Made by a program: the position numbers and the translations under genes. A stretch of 52,661 nucleotides of DNA from Actinomycetes bacterium (GTDB taxonomy: Bacteria; Actinomycetota; Actinomycetes; Propionibacteriales; Nocardioidaceae): contig JAEZEJ010000017.1 in assembly GCA_023417775.1 (NCBI GenBank), forward strand, positions 1-52,661, in the 5' to 3' direction. Under the pieces are notes generated by a model. The model did no database searches, was not told the DNA's origin, and saw only the letters and a program-made list of their open reading frames with translations. Positions 16,123 through 22,852 of this stretch are shown here, piece by piece; the first letter of the stretch is position 1, and the number at the start of each line of letters is the position of its first letter.

Positions 16123-17180
16123 GCACCACGCAGCCCGGCCGTCGCCGACGCCTCGACGCGTCGGTCGCTCCGGTCTACGAGCGGCCCACCAGGGGCCCGC
16201 GCTTCGCCTCGCGGCGCACGGCACGTGCCTTCGAGGTGCTCACGGGTGTGGGCTGGCTGGTCGGCTTCCTGGGATCGCTGAGCAGTGTGATCGCGATGCC
16301 CGTGGCCGTTCCCGAGTGGGTGTGGCGGGGCAGTGCCGCCCTGCTGCTGGTGGTGTTCACGATGATGCTCACGCACCGGGTCGGTGGACACATGCGACTC
16401 TGGGTGCCGCTCGTGGGGCTGGTCGCCGTCGGCGCCCTCGTCACTGAACGCGGGCTGCTGCTGGTGGGTGCCGCGGGATTGACGGCCGTCCTCTCGGCCC
16501 TCGTGGCGGTGATGCTGACGCTGCCCGCCGTCACCGTGCGGGCCTCCCTGCGCGAATACGGCATCTCCCTGCTCCTCGCCGTGAGCGGGACGGTCGGCGT
16601 GGCCGCCTGGAATGCTCCGGCCAATGTCCAGGTCTACAGCGGACTGGTGCTCGCCTCGGCGGTGGCGCTGGGAGTCGCGACGATGTGGAGCCTCGGCGCC
16701 GGACTACACGGACTGACCCGGCAGCACCTGTGGATCCTCGTCGGCGTCGCCGCCGTCGCGGTGCTGCTATTCGTCTACGGCGGGGTCGTGCGGCTGTACG
16801 GCAGCCCGGGCCTGAAGGAGGCCCTCGACGACTCCATCATCTGGATGCGACAGAATATCGGCGGCGTCCCCCGCCCCTTCGAGGTCCTCATCGGCTTTCC
16901 CGCGATCATCGTGGGCACCTCGCTGCGGTCCCGCTATCGCGAGGGCTGGTGGGTGTGCGTGTTCGCGGTGCTCGGCACCGCCGTCATCACGACCTCGCTG
17001 ATCGACCCGGGCGCCTACCCCTCGTACTTCGCCTTCTCCACGCTCTACTCGGCCGCCCTCGGCATGCTCATCGGGCTGCTGCTGCGCCGGATCATCCTCT
17101 CGCCGCGGTCCGCGCGTGCGGCGCGAGCCGTGGCCCCTCCGTCGCGCGTCGAGCCCGGACGTTTCAGCCCCCTCAAGTGA
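16119..17180 (+). CDS. Polytopic membrane protein, unknown function
   Basis: 353 aa. A basic cytosolic N-terminus (QPGRRRRLDASVAP) is followed by about nine hydrophobic segments and a short basic tail. I recognise no family motif. It overlaps the nitrilase gene by 4 bp, so translation is coupled and the two may work together. One exposed loop (VRLYGSPGLKEALDDSIIW) near residue 225 is the longest between helices. Confidence 0.7.
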   Translation: MSTTQPGRRRRLDASVAPVYERPTRGPRFASRRTARAFEVLTGVGWLVGFLGSLSSVIAMPVAVPEWVWRGSAALLLVVFTMMLTHRVGGHMRLWVPLVGLVAVGALVTERGLLLVGAAGLTAVLSALVAVMLTLPAVTVRASLREYGISLLLAVSGTVGVAAWNAPANVQVYSGLVLASAVALGVATMWSLGAGLHGLTRQHLWILVGVAAVAVLLFVYGGVVRLYGSPGLKEALDDSIIWMRQNIGGVPRPFEVLIGFPAIIVGTSLRSRYREGWWVCVFAVLGTAVITTSLIDPGAYPSYFAFSTLYSAALGMLIGLLLRRIILSPRSARAARAVAPPSRVEPGRFSPLK

Positions 17181-17279
17181 GACCTCCGGCCCGCGCCGGC
17201 GATGAGCCGCCGGGTCGTGGCACCGCTCTTCGCCGTGAATGCGAGAATCGAGGTGGTGTCACCCGTCGAGGGTGGCCCC

Positions 17280-17368
17280 GGAGGGGTGCCGGAGTGGCCG
17301 ATCGGAACCGCCTTGAAAGCGGTCGCTGGCAGAAGTGTCAGCCGCGGGTTCGAATCCCGCCCCCTCTG
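17280..17368 (+). tRNA. tRNA-Ser (TGA anticodon)
   Basis: 89 nt with the long variable arm of a class II tRNA. The acceptor stem pairs GGAGGGG with CCCCTCT (one G-T end pair), the anticodon loop is CTTGAAA giving TGA, and the T arm is GCGGG-TTCGAAT-CCCGC. The CCA end is not encoded. Confidence 0.95.
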
Positions 17369-17396
17369 CTGAGCCGGTCCACGGAAGGGGACGATC

Positions 17397-18026
17397 GTGA
17401 CACGACGACGCATCGTCGCCATCATCGCTGCGATCGCGGTCGTCGCGGTGCTGGCCGGGGTCGGCTGGCTGATCGCCGGCCGCGGCGAGGAACCCGTCGC
17501 GGCCCCGGAGCCCACCCCCACGGCGAGTGAGCCGGCGGAGGACCCCTGCACCGCCGACGAGCCGTTCACGCCGTCCTCGGCCGTCGTTGACGGCATCGAC
17601 GCGCCGGTGGTGGCGATGCCGCGCGATGCCAACGATGTTCCGGGGGTGCTCCCGCTCGACGACCAGGGCGCTTCGGCGATCGCCTGGGACGAGCCGCCGG
17701 GGATCTCCCCCGGTGAGGCGTCCGGGAATGTCCTGTTGAATGCGCACACCTTCCCCGGCGACGGAGCACTGGGCAACCAGTTCCTCGATCAGCTCGAGAT
17801 GGGAGATCCCATCGAGCTGCGGGGGAACGACGGCCAGCGGCTCTGCTATGAGGTGAGCGAGCGTGTGGAGGTGCTCGCGGCCGACGGCTTTCCCCGCTAC
17901 TACGAGGACGCCGGATATCCCCAGATCGCCCTGATCGTGTGCTCGGGTGAACGGGTCGGGCCGGGTGACTGGACCCATCGCACGATCTGGTTCGCGGTAC
18001 CGGTCGAGGCCGATCTGTCGTCCTGA
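17397..18026 (+). CDS. Class F sortase
   Basis: 209 aa. One N-terminal membrane anchor (residues 6-27) is followed by a Pro/Thr-rich linker and a sortase domain. The catalytic residues are visible: His 117 in LLNAHTF, Cys 182 in ALIVCSGER and Arg 195 in WTHRTIW. Class F sortases join or process cell-wall proteins; no LPxTG substrate gene is nearby. GTG 17397 has GAAGGGG upstream. It starts 28 nt after tRNA-Ser. Confidence 0.85.
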   Translation: MTRRRIVAIIAAIAVVAVLAGVGWLIAGRGEEPVAAPEPTPTASEPAEDPCTADEPFTPSSAVVDGIDAPVVAMPRDANDVPGVLPLDDQGASAIAWDEPPGISPGEASGNVLLNAHTFPGDGALGNQFLDQLEMGDPIELRGNDGQRLCYEVSERVEVLAADGFPRYYEDAGYPQIALIVCSGERVGPGDWTHRTIWFAVPVEADLSS

Positions 18027-18089
18027 CCGCATGCCACACTAGAGTCGTCCCGTTTCCGCCCCGAACTCCAGAATGTGGTGCCCGCCGCC

Positions 18090-18572
18090 GTGACTCAGCC
18101 GCCTGAACCGACCGCACCGGCTCCCCGTTCGCTCTACCGTCTCGACCGCGCCCACGCGATGCTCAGCATCGGCAGCTACGTGCTGGTGGCGGGGATCGCG
18201 GTGCTCGTGGCGTTCTGGACGGTCCAGTTCGACCCCTGGGGAGCGATCGTGGCGGCCACCGGAGGCATCGTGGCGGCGCTGGCGATCGTGCTCGCGATCC
18301 GGCTCGCCGTGCGGCCGCCCGTGGTGCTGCTGCTGGACGCCGCCGGCTATCGCGGCCGAGTCCGCGCCCAGCGGCACACCTTCGAGGGACGCTGGAAGGA
18401 CGTGCGCGATGTGAAGGCCTCGCCGCGCGATCTGCGCTTCACCACCGTCACCAATGACGAGCAGGTCTTCCCGCTGGAGACGATCGACACCCGCGACCGA
18501 GCCCGGCTGCTGCGCGAGATGTACGACCGCCTCAACACCGCGCACGGTTACACGCGCTTCACCTTCGACTGA
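18090..18572 (+). CDS. Small membrane protein with PH/YcxB-like cytosolic domain
   Basis: 160 aa. Two adjacent membrane helices (about residues 28-75) are followed by a compact domain of about 80 residues (LLLDAAGYRGRVRAQRHTFEGRW to the end). This layout resembles YcxB/PH-like membrane proteins of unknown role. GTG 18090 (MTQPPEP) is the preferred start; GTG 18075 is an in-frame alternative, and neither has a ribosome site. A TAGAGT box near 18041 may be the promoter. Confidence 0.6.
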   Translation: MTQPPEPTAPAPRSLYRLDRAHAMLSIGSYVLVAGIAVLVAFWTVQFDPWGAIVAATGGIVAALAIVLAIRLAVRPPVVLLLDAAGYRGRVRAQRHTFEGRWKDVRDVKASPRDLRFTTVTNDEQVFPLETIDTRDRARLLREMYDRLNTAHGYTRFTFD

Positions 18573-18735
18573 CCAGGGTCGCGCTGGGTCGCCGGCCCTG
18601 CTCCGGCGCGCTCCGGCGACGGGCACGATGACACCACTCGCGGAGGTCGAACCCGGCTGGGGTTGGGCTGGGTGGTGAGCTGTGGGGCGGAGCGAGCTCC
18701 GCACGCTATCGCTCTCCGAGGCCACCAGCATGGGA

Positions 18736-18770
18736 AACGCGAGGAGCCAGCCGAGCTGGCTCCTCGCGTT
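18736..18770 (-). terminator. Terminator of tRNA-Ser(GCT)
   Basis: A perfect 16-bp stem (AACGCGAGGAGCCAGC and its complement) with a CGA loop lies just past the 3' end of the minus-strand tRNA-Ser. A short T run (GTTTCCC) follows on that strand. Confidence 0.85.
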
Positions 18771-18775
18771 AGGTG

Positions 18776-18862
18776 CGGAGATGGCGGGATTTGAACCCGC
18801 GAGAGGTTTAACCCTCAACCCGCTTAGCAGGCGGGCGCACTAGGCCACTATGCGACATCTCC
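18776..18862 (-). tRNA. tRNA-Ser (GCT anticodon)
   Basis: 87 nt on the minus strand. The acceptor stem is GGAGATG/CATCTCC, the anticodon loop CTGCTAA gives GCT, the variable arm is long, and the T arm is GCGGG-TTCAAAT-CCCGC. CCA is not encoded. Between the tRNA and a TATCCT box (18904-18899) is a short palindrome CGGATCGACGATCCG. Confidence 0.95.
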
Positions 18863-18939
18863 TGGCGCACCGGATCGACGATCCGAAGCAACCTGTTCAG
18901 GATACCGGCCGAGTCCGTCCCGCTCTGAATCGGGGCGGG

Positions 18940-19590
18940 TCAGTTCCGTGCGCCGTGGACCAGCGAGTAATGATCCCGCCGCGTCAACGGGTCGACGTCG
19001 ATCGGCGTCGCCTCGTGCGGGTGGGCCTGCAGGCCGTCGAGCATCAAGGTGATCAGTCGATGCGGCACCGCCGACTCGTCGCCCATCGGGAGCGACTGGA
19101 TGCTCGACATCGTGAACGGGATGGTCGCGATGTCGGTGGCGGTCACGTCATCACGCAGGCGTCCCTCGTCCTTCGCCTTCTGCACGTACTCGGCGATCGG
19201 CTCGCTCCACTTGCGACCCGGTTGGTACTCCGGGTCGTTGTGGTGCTGGCGGCGCATGATCGACGCGGTGGCCGGCTGCGCGACGAGGAGTTGGACGCTG
19301 CGGCGGATGAGGGTCTCGATGGCGTCCCACCCCGTGGGCTGTTCGGTGCATTCCTCGGCGACGACATCGAAGCGTTCCACGATCCGGTCGTAGAGGGCGC
19401 GCACGAGATCGGGGTGCGAAGGGAAGTTGCGGTACACGGTACCGATACCCACACCGACCCTGTCGGCGAGTCCGTGAAGGGGCGCGTCGATGCCGAGTTC
19501 GGCGAAGTAGTCTTCGGCCCCGAGCAGCAGACGCTCGCGGTTCGCGACCGCGTCTCGCCGCGTGGGGAGCCGACGTTCTGGCTTGGTCAT
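18940..19590 (-). CDS. TetR/AcrR family transcriptional regulator
   Basis: 216 aa. The N-terminal helix-turn-helix (residues about 12-60) shows the family pattern: LLLGAEDYFAELGIDAPLHGLADRVGVGIGTVYRNFPSH. The C-terminal domain is the ligand-binding and dimer part and fits the size of the family. There is no neighbouring transporter or enzyme gene, so no target can be named. ATG 19590 sits 7 nt from a TACAGT -10 box, suggesting a leaderless transcript; GTG 19599 is an alternative start. Confidence 0.88.
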   Translation of the reverse strand: MTKPERRLPTRRDAVANRERLLLGAEDYFAELGIDAPLHGLADRVGVGIGTVYRNFPSHPDLVRALYDRIVERFDVVAEECTEQPTGWDAIETLIRRSVQLLVAQPATASIMRRQHHNDPEYQPGRKWSEPIAEYVQKAKDEGRLRDDVTATDIATIPFTMSSIQSLPMGDESAVPHRLITLMLDGLQAHPHEATPIDVDPLTRRDHYSLVHGARN

Positions 19591-19597
19591 GGGGTCC

Positions 19598-19628
19598 ACT
19601 GTACGAGGCTTCGAGTAACAATGTTTAC
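19598..19628 (-). promoter_or_regulatory. TetR promoter and probable auto-operator
   Basis: On the minus strand TACAGT (19603-19598) is a -10 box. The imperfect palindrome GTAACAATGTTTAC (19615-19628) covers the expected -35 region, where a TetR protein could repress its own gene. Confidence 0.4.
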
Positions 19629-19770
19629 CGGAACGAATGTCTGATATTCCAGTGACTATTGCGGGTCATCGGCACCCGGCCCGGAAGCTCGCGGGGGAGT
19701 GGTCCGACACCATCCGGATCAACCAGAACGACTCGACGATCGGGCTACCGCCACCGATCGGAGGCCCGAA

Positions 19771-19800
19771 TTGGGCACCCGATGAAGGACCGGGTAGAGT
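19771..19800 (+). promoter_or_regulatory. Promoter of tRNA-Arg(ACG)
   Basis: TTGGGC (19771-19776) and TAGAGT (19795-19800) are separated by 18 bp, and the tRNA starts 21 nt later. The 230-nt gap upstream of the tRNA holds no convincing gene. Confidence 0.5.
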
Positions 19801-19821
19801 AGGCGAGGCCGTGATCGGCAG

Positions 19822-19897
19822 GCGCCTGTAGCTCAACGGATAGAGCATCTGACTACGGATCAGAAGGTTTGGGGTTCGAATCCCTACAGGCGCGCCA
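19822..19897 (+). tRNA. tRNA-Arg (ACG anticodon), prophage target
   Basis: 76 nt including an encoded CCA. The acceptor stem is GCGCCTG/CAGGCGC, the anticodon loop CTACGGA gives ACG, and the T arm is intact. The left prophage junction lies inside it: from the 3' strand of the anticodon stem onward the sequence is shared with attR, so the phage restores the tRNA on integration. Confidence 0.96.
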
Positions 19898-20146
19898 CAC
19901 ATCGAACGGTGGGAGGTCTCCGAGCAACTCGGAGACCTCCACTGTCATTATGGGCGCCATCAGCTCGATATCGGTCAGTGACCACTCAGTGAGGTTCTTA
20001 AGCTTCCGGCTAATCGTGGCGCCGGTCGTCCCCATCGCCTGCGCTAGGTCCTTCTGCTTCCAGCCCAGCCGGAACAGCATCGTGGTCACATTTTCGCTTA
20101 CGCGCTGGTTGAGCGAGCCGCCCTTTGGCGCAATCTGAACCGTCAT
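19853..20146 (-). CDS. Phage immunity repressor, prophage (short) form
   Basis: 97 aa in the lysogen. A helix-turn-helix of the Cro/C1 type fills residues about 20-65 (WKQKDLAQAMGTTGATISRKL). The gene reads left through the 40-bp att core; its last 13 residues (CRDSNPKPSDP region) are encoded by the core antisense to the tRNA, and the Pro-TAG end comes from the host anticodon loop. In the phage, where attP replaces attL, the same frame continues for 49 codons found at the other end of the prophage, giving 145 aa. ATG 20146 (MTVQIAPKGG) is preferred over the upstream ATG at 20239, which would run through the operator region. It should repress the divergent early genes from the 20158-20183 site. 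Confidence 0.8.
   Translation of the reverse strand: MTVQIAPKGGSLNQRVSENVTTMLFRLGWKQKDLAQAMGTTGATISRKLKNLTEWSLTDIELMAPIMTVEVSELLGDLPPFDVWRACRDSNPKPSDP
19859..19898 (+). repeat. attL core (40-bp direct repeat)
   Basis: The 40 bp here are identical to 37175-37214. They span the 3' part of tRNA-Arg from the anticodon stem through CCA plus one base. The sequences outside the repeat differ on both sides, which fixes the ends of the integrated element. Confidence 0.97.
19912..19940 (+). terminator. Phage-borne terminator for tRNA-Arg inside the repressor gene
   Basis: A perfect 12-bp stem GGAGGTCTCCGA / TCGGAGACCTCC with a 5-nt loop starts 15 nt after the tRNA. It lies wholly within the repressor coding sequence (VEVSELLGDLPP on the other strand). 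It replaces the native tRNA terminator, which integration moved to 37228. No long T run follows. Confidence 0.6.
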
Positions 20147-20157
20147 GAGCGTGATCC

Positions 20158-20183
20158 TATCCCATTTGAGACAACCTGGGATA
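20158..20183. promoter_or_regulatory. Probable repressor operator
   Basis: TATCCCA (20158-20164) and TGGGATA (20177-20183) form a perfect 7-bp inverted repeat with a 12-bp spacer, 12 bp upstream of the repressor start. The half-site spacing suits a dimeric helix-turn-helix repressor. Confidence 0.5.
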
Positions 20184-20212
20184 CGTGACGCCGCGCCGAG
20201 TTGCGCCATGAC

Positions 20213-20294
20213 TTGACAGATTACATTCAACGTAAGCAAGCTACTCCTGACGTATACCGAATGACATCGGTGTAACTACAACCTTGGAGTCGCC
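20213..20294 (+). promoter_or_regulatory. Probable rightward early promoter
   Basis: A consensus -35 TTGACA lies at 20213-20218 in the divergent gap; I cannot pick a convincing -10 at normal spacing (TATACC at 20253 is too far). The first early ORF starts at 20295 with TTGGAG 6 nt upstream. Confidence 0.4.
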
Positions 20295-20417
20295 ATGTTT
20301 GCACCCCACGCCGCTCAAGCGGTCGGCATCATCCTCATGGCGGTGGCCGCCTGGTCGCTGCCCGTGCTCGTCTTCATCGCGTCCGTCTGCCTCATCAACC
20401 GAGGCGGTGCCCGATGA
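20295..20417 (+). CDS. Tiny membrane protein, 40 aa (phage)
   Basis: One hydrophobic helix (about residues 8-34, AVGIILMAVAAWSLPVLVFIA) with a short basic end. It is the first gene of the rightward phage transcript. The stop overlaps the next ATG (ATGA). No known family. The ribosome site TTGGAG and the overlap support it as a real gene. Confidence 0.6.
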   Translation: MFAPHAAQAVGIILMAVAAWSLPVLVFIASVCLINRGGAR

Positions 20418-20710
20418 GCGATCTCGAATACGAACCCATCGACCTCGGCACCGGGAAAATGCTGAGCCTGGACGAGGCATACGGCGTGTACGGCGCTCAG
20501 CGTGTAGACGACGTCCTGTCGGGCGGCCACTTCGTAGTGAAGATGTTGATGGACGATGTCGGTCAGAAGATCGAGGCACACGACAAGCTGTGTGGTTGCG
20601 GCGGCGGTGCGCAGATGGACGTAGCCGAGTTGCTGGGAGTGCTTAGAGCCGTCAGTGACACTTACGCCGTAGCCCTGCTGGCTGTGCGTGAGCAGGCGGT
20701 CAAGCGGTGA
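20414..20710 (+). CDS. Phage early protein, 98 aa, unknown
   Basis: A soluble, acidic protein with a CGCGGG segment near residue 60 and helical ends. No family is recognised. It overlaps its neighbours on both sides by 4 bp, so it is translated as part of the early operon. Its position next to the switch suggests an early or control role, which is only inference. Confidence 0.6.
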   Translation: MSDLEYEPIDLGTGKMLSLDEAYGVYGAQRVDDVLSGGHFVVKMLMDDVGQKIEAHDKLCGCGGGAQMDVAELLGVLRAVSDTYAVALLAVREQAVKR

Positions 20711-20994
20711 ACGCGTTTAGCTTCCTGCTGTGGGTCGGCGCCCTTGCCGTCGCTGCCTTCTGCGGCCTGTTCTTCGTGCTCGTGATCCTCGGAGCGATCA
20801 AGACCAGCAACCCTCGCAAGCTCATGCGCGGAGAGGCGATCGTCGTGGTGATAACCGAGGACGGCGAGGCGGACGTCATCTCCTCGGCCAGCTACGCCCA
20901 CACGGGGGCCGCCCTGGTTGAGCTAGCCGCCGAGTACGCGCGGCCGCATTCAGGTGGGGAGGGGGCAAAGCATGGGACGACTGGGACGCTCTGA
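20707..20994 (+). CDS. Phage membrane protein, 95 aa, unknown
   Basis: An N-terminal hydrophobic stretch (residues 4-30) is followed by a soluble domain (GEAIVVVITEDGEADVISS). GTG 20707 overlaps the preceding stop. The tail overlaps the next small ORF by 23 bp, which makes the exact 3' extent less secure. No family is recognised. Confidence 0.55.
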   Translation: MNAFSFLLWVGALAVAAFCGLFFVLVILGAIKTSNPRKLMRGEAIVVVITEDGEADVISSASYAHTGAALVELAAEYARPHSGGEGAKHGTTGTL

Positions 20995-21121
20995 CCTGCT
21001 ACGTCGCGACTTGCGCAATCAGCGCATGCTCTCGGCCGTGCGCTACGACGCCGACGCCAACCGCATGCGGGAGCTGGCCAGGGCAGCCGAAGCCCGCCGA
21101 GCATGGCGGGGGTTCGTATGA
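20972..21121 (+). CDS. Small basic phage protein, 49 aa
   Basis: An Arg-rich helical peptide (MGRLGRSDLLRRDLRNQRML start). GGGGAGGGGG lies upstream of ATG 20972, and its stop overlaps the next ATG. Such peptides may bind nucleic acid, but nothing proves it here. Confidence 0.5.
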   Translation: MGRLGRSDLLRRDLRNQRMLSAVRYDADANRMRELARAAEARRAWRGFV

Positions 21122-21231
21122 CCCCGATCATCGCCGCATGCGTGCTGAGCTTCGCGGCTGGCGGCTTCACCACCGCCTGGCTGATGGCCCTGACCGTGGT
21201 CAGGCGCCTAGGGCGAGGGGGCGAGCGATGA
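21118..21231 (+). CDS. Tiny membrane protein, 37 aa (phage)
   Basis: One hydrophobic segment (IIAACVLSFAAGGFTTAWLMAL) and a basic end (VRRLGRGGER). It is linked to both neighbours by 4-bp overlaps. No family is known. Confidence 0.5.
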   Translation: MTPIIAACVLSFAAGGFTTAWLMALTVVRRLGRGGER

Positions 21232-21335
21232 GGCTCATGATGACGCGCCTCGTGCTCCTCGCGCTCGGCGCCGGGCTGTTCGCGGGCTCCTACCTTGCCG
21301 GTGCCGTCCTCATGGCATGGGTGATGACCCGATGA
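21228..21335 (+). CDS. Tiny membrane protein, 35 aa (phage)
   Basis: A single hydrophobic helix (LVLLALGAGLFAGSYLAGAV) with an MRLMMTR start. It overlaps the previous and next genes by 4 bp. With the 37- and 40-aa proteins it makes three one-helix proteins in one early operon. Confidence 0.5.
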   Translation: MRLMMTRLVLLALGAGLFAGSYLAGAVLMAWVMTR

Positions 21336-21484
21336 TGCAGGTGCCCTATTACTCGATGTTCGCCTGGACATGCCCTATGTGCGAGTCCTCCAACTACCGC
21401 CAGAACAGGCCCCGTCGCGGCCAACTCGCCACCTGTCGGCAGTGTCAGGGCCAGGTCGCCATGGGGGATCGAGAGGCCTACTGA
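21332..21484 (+). CDS. Zinc-ribbon phage protein, 50 aa
   Basis: Two CxxC pairs (TCPMCE and TCRQCQ), 20 residues apart, form a likely zinc ribbon. The rest is short and basic. It is the last gene of the early string; its role is unknown, perhaps binding DNA or a host protein. Confidence 0.6.
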   Translation: MMQVPYYSMFAWTCPMCESSNYRQNRPRRGQLATCRQCQGQVAMGDREAY

Positions 21485-21958
21485 CGACCAGCTCTAGGCC
21501 CGCGCAGGCGGCGCCGGGGTCAAGCCCGACCTAGAGCACTCAAGCACCGATGACGACGACCAGACAGGAGGACAGCGCGCGGAGACTCGACCCGTGACCG
21601 CGCGAGGGCGCAAGCCCTCACACACACGCACGGCCCGGTAGGGCAGCCTGCACCCTCGGGTGCAACGCCATGGAGTAACGGCGGGGTTGGACCTATAACG
21701 CTCTCTCAGACTCCGGGTGAGAGGCCTGCACAGCTTCGGATGGCCACGACGCTGCGCTTGGTGGGGCAACTCCGCTGACCGACAAACGGGTCAGCGGTAG
21801 CACCGTCATGCCCTCACGCATCCACCGTCAGGCGATGGGGGGTCTCCGGGGGGAACCTAGCGACCCGGCCCACCGGGCACCGCTAGCTCACTCACCTACA
21901 CCACATGTGAGACCGGCCAACCAGCACGACGTCACAACAGAGATACCGAGGAGGCCCA
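21485..21958. other. Structured non-coding region, possible cos/packaging or RNA site
   Basis: 474 bp without a convincing gene. It holds at least five hairpins: GAGGGC-GCAA-GCCCTC (21604-21619, GNRA loop), TGCACC-CTCG-GGTGCA (21649-21664), CTCTCA/TGAGAG (21703-21723), a perfect 9-bp stem CCGCTGACC/GGTCAGCGG (21772-21797), and CTAGCG/CGCTAG enclosing CCCGG/CCGGG (21857-21886). HNH, small and large terminase follow, the usual neighbourhood of a cos site. A structured phage RNA is the other reading. Confidence 0.55.
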
Positions 21959-22102
21959 ATGTTGGCTCGACCCGCCTACCCCGCCGACTACGCCGAAGAC
22001 CTGCGCATCCTTCGAGGCCGAGGGCTGACCATCGACCAAGCCGCCGCCGAGCTGGGCATCAGCCGGGCCACGGCCTACCGTCTGCTGAGCCGCTGCCCAT
22101 GA
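21959..22102 (+). CDS. Small helix-turn-helix protein, 47 aa (phage)
   Basis: Nearly the whole protein is one helix-turn-helix of the resolvase/Hin kind: LRGRGLTIDQAAAELGISRATAYRLL. ATG 21959 has GAGGAGG 4-5 nt upstream. It overlaps the HNH gene by 4 bp (ATGA). It may bind the structured region just upstream or help terminase recognise DNA; both are inference. Confidence 0.65.
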   Translation: MLARPAYPADYAEDLRILRGRGLTIDQAAAELGISRATAYRLLSRCP

Positions 22103-22437
22103 GCAGCCACCACGACCACATCAAGAACCTCCCCGCCTGGCATGCGGCACGAGCCGAATGCTTCGACCGCGACGACTACCAGTGCGTTGACTGTGGCAGT
22201 ACAGAGGATCTACAGGCTGACCACATCGTGCCGCTCGCTGTCCTGTTCGCCGAAGGACCGACACCCGAGGCCATCGAGATAGCAACCGACCCGGACCAGC
22301 TCACCACCCGGTGCGGCAAGTGCAACCGCGACAAGTCGGACCGCCTCGATGGCGTCGTCCGGCCCGGTTTCGTGGCACCCGGTTACGAGTGGCTGGCCGA
22401 TCTGGTCGAGCCGGTCGGCCCGGTTCTTTCAGACTGA
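22099..22437 (+). CDS. HNH endonuclease
   Basis: 112 aa. The HNH fold is clear: CVDCGS (zinc knuckle first pair), the catalytic DHIVPLAV His near residue 48, and TRCGKCNRDKSD (second pair and the Asn/His end). HNH proteins next to the terminase are needed for cos cleavage and packaging in HK97-like phages (established family knowledge). ATG 22099 overlaps the previous gene; a longer frame begins upstream but lacks support. Confidence 0.85.
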   Translation: MSSHHDHIKNLPAWHAARAECFDRDDYQCVDCGSTEDLQADHIVPLAVLFAEGPTPEAIEIATDPDQLTTRCGKCNRDKSDRLDGVVRPGFVAPGYEWLADLVEPVGPVLSD

Positions 22438-22508
22438 CCGCCAGAAGACCCCCGCCCTCTTTCGTTTTCACGCGGGGAGTGGCGAAAAACATTGGAAAGA
22501 CAGGGATT

Positions 22509-22814
22509 ATGACCGACGACACCGAAATGCCGGACGCAGAGGCCGGAAAGCTCACGACCTACAGCGAGATGTTCTCCGAGTACGTCCAAGCCGAGTCCAC
22601 GTGGCTGAAATCGTCCGACCCGTTGGTGTTCCACCTGCGCAAGCTGTGCGGCGTGCTCGACCAGCAGCTCAAGACGGACGGCGAGGCCACCGGGCCGATG
22701 AACACTGCCTACCTGCAAGCACTTACACGACTAGAGCGCAAGCGCCCCACCGGTCCAGCGCCCTCAGGCGGCCCTCTGGAAGGACAGACCAGCATCTTCG
22801 ACGAACTCGACTAG
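22509..22814 (+). CDS. Terminase small subunit (putative)
   Basis: 101 aa acidic, helical protein just upstream of the large terminase, the normal place for the small subunit. The YSEMFSEYVQAESTWLKSSDPLVFHLRKLC segment is helical, and the tail (GGPLEGQTSIFDELD) is loose. No clear DNA-binding motif is visible, so the call rests mainly on position. ATG 22509 has GAAAGACAGGG upstream. Confidence 0.6.
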   Translation: MTDDTEMPDAEAGKLTTYSEMFSEYVQAESTWLKSSDPLVFHLRKLCGVLDQQLKTDGEATGPMNTAYLQALTRLERKRPTGPAPSGGPLEGQTSIFDELD

Positions 22815-22821
22815 CCGATGG

Positions 22822-22844
22822 GGTTCTGAGACACCCTGGCCGAG
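22822..22844 (+). repeat. 23-bp gene-start motif, copy 1
   Basis: This block (core TTCTGAGACACCCTGGCCGAG reduced to its key part TGAGACACCC) matches 24503-24525 at 21 of 23 bases. It ends 8 nt before the terminase GTG, which has no strong ribosome site. Confidence 0.7.
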
Positions 22845-22852
22845 CATCGAGT

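Noticed and set aside
14260..16224. 654-aa minus-strand frame through the oxidoreductase and nitrilase regions
   Set aside because: It crosses several real genes in another frame and has no recognisable domain.
19637..19831. 64-aa frame before tRNA-Arg
   Set aside because: No ribosome site, and it runs into the tRNA promoter and tRNA gene.
21600..21890. Group I intron or tRNA-like element near the HNH gene
   Set aside because: I could not find the conserved P, Q, R and S core or a tRNA cloverleaf; HNH here is better explained by packaging next to terminase.
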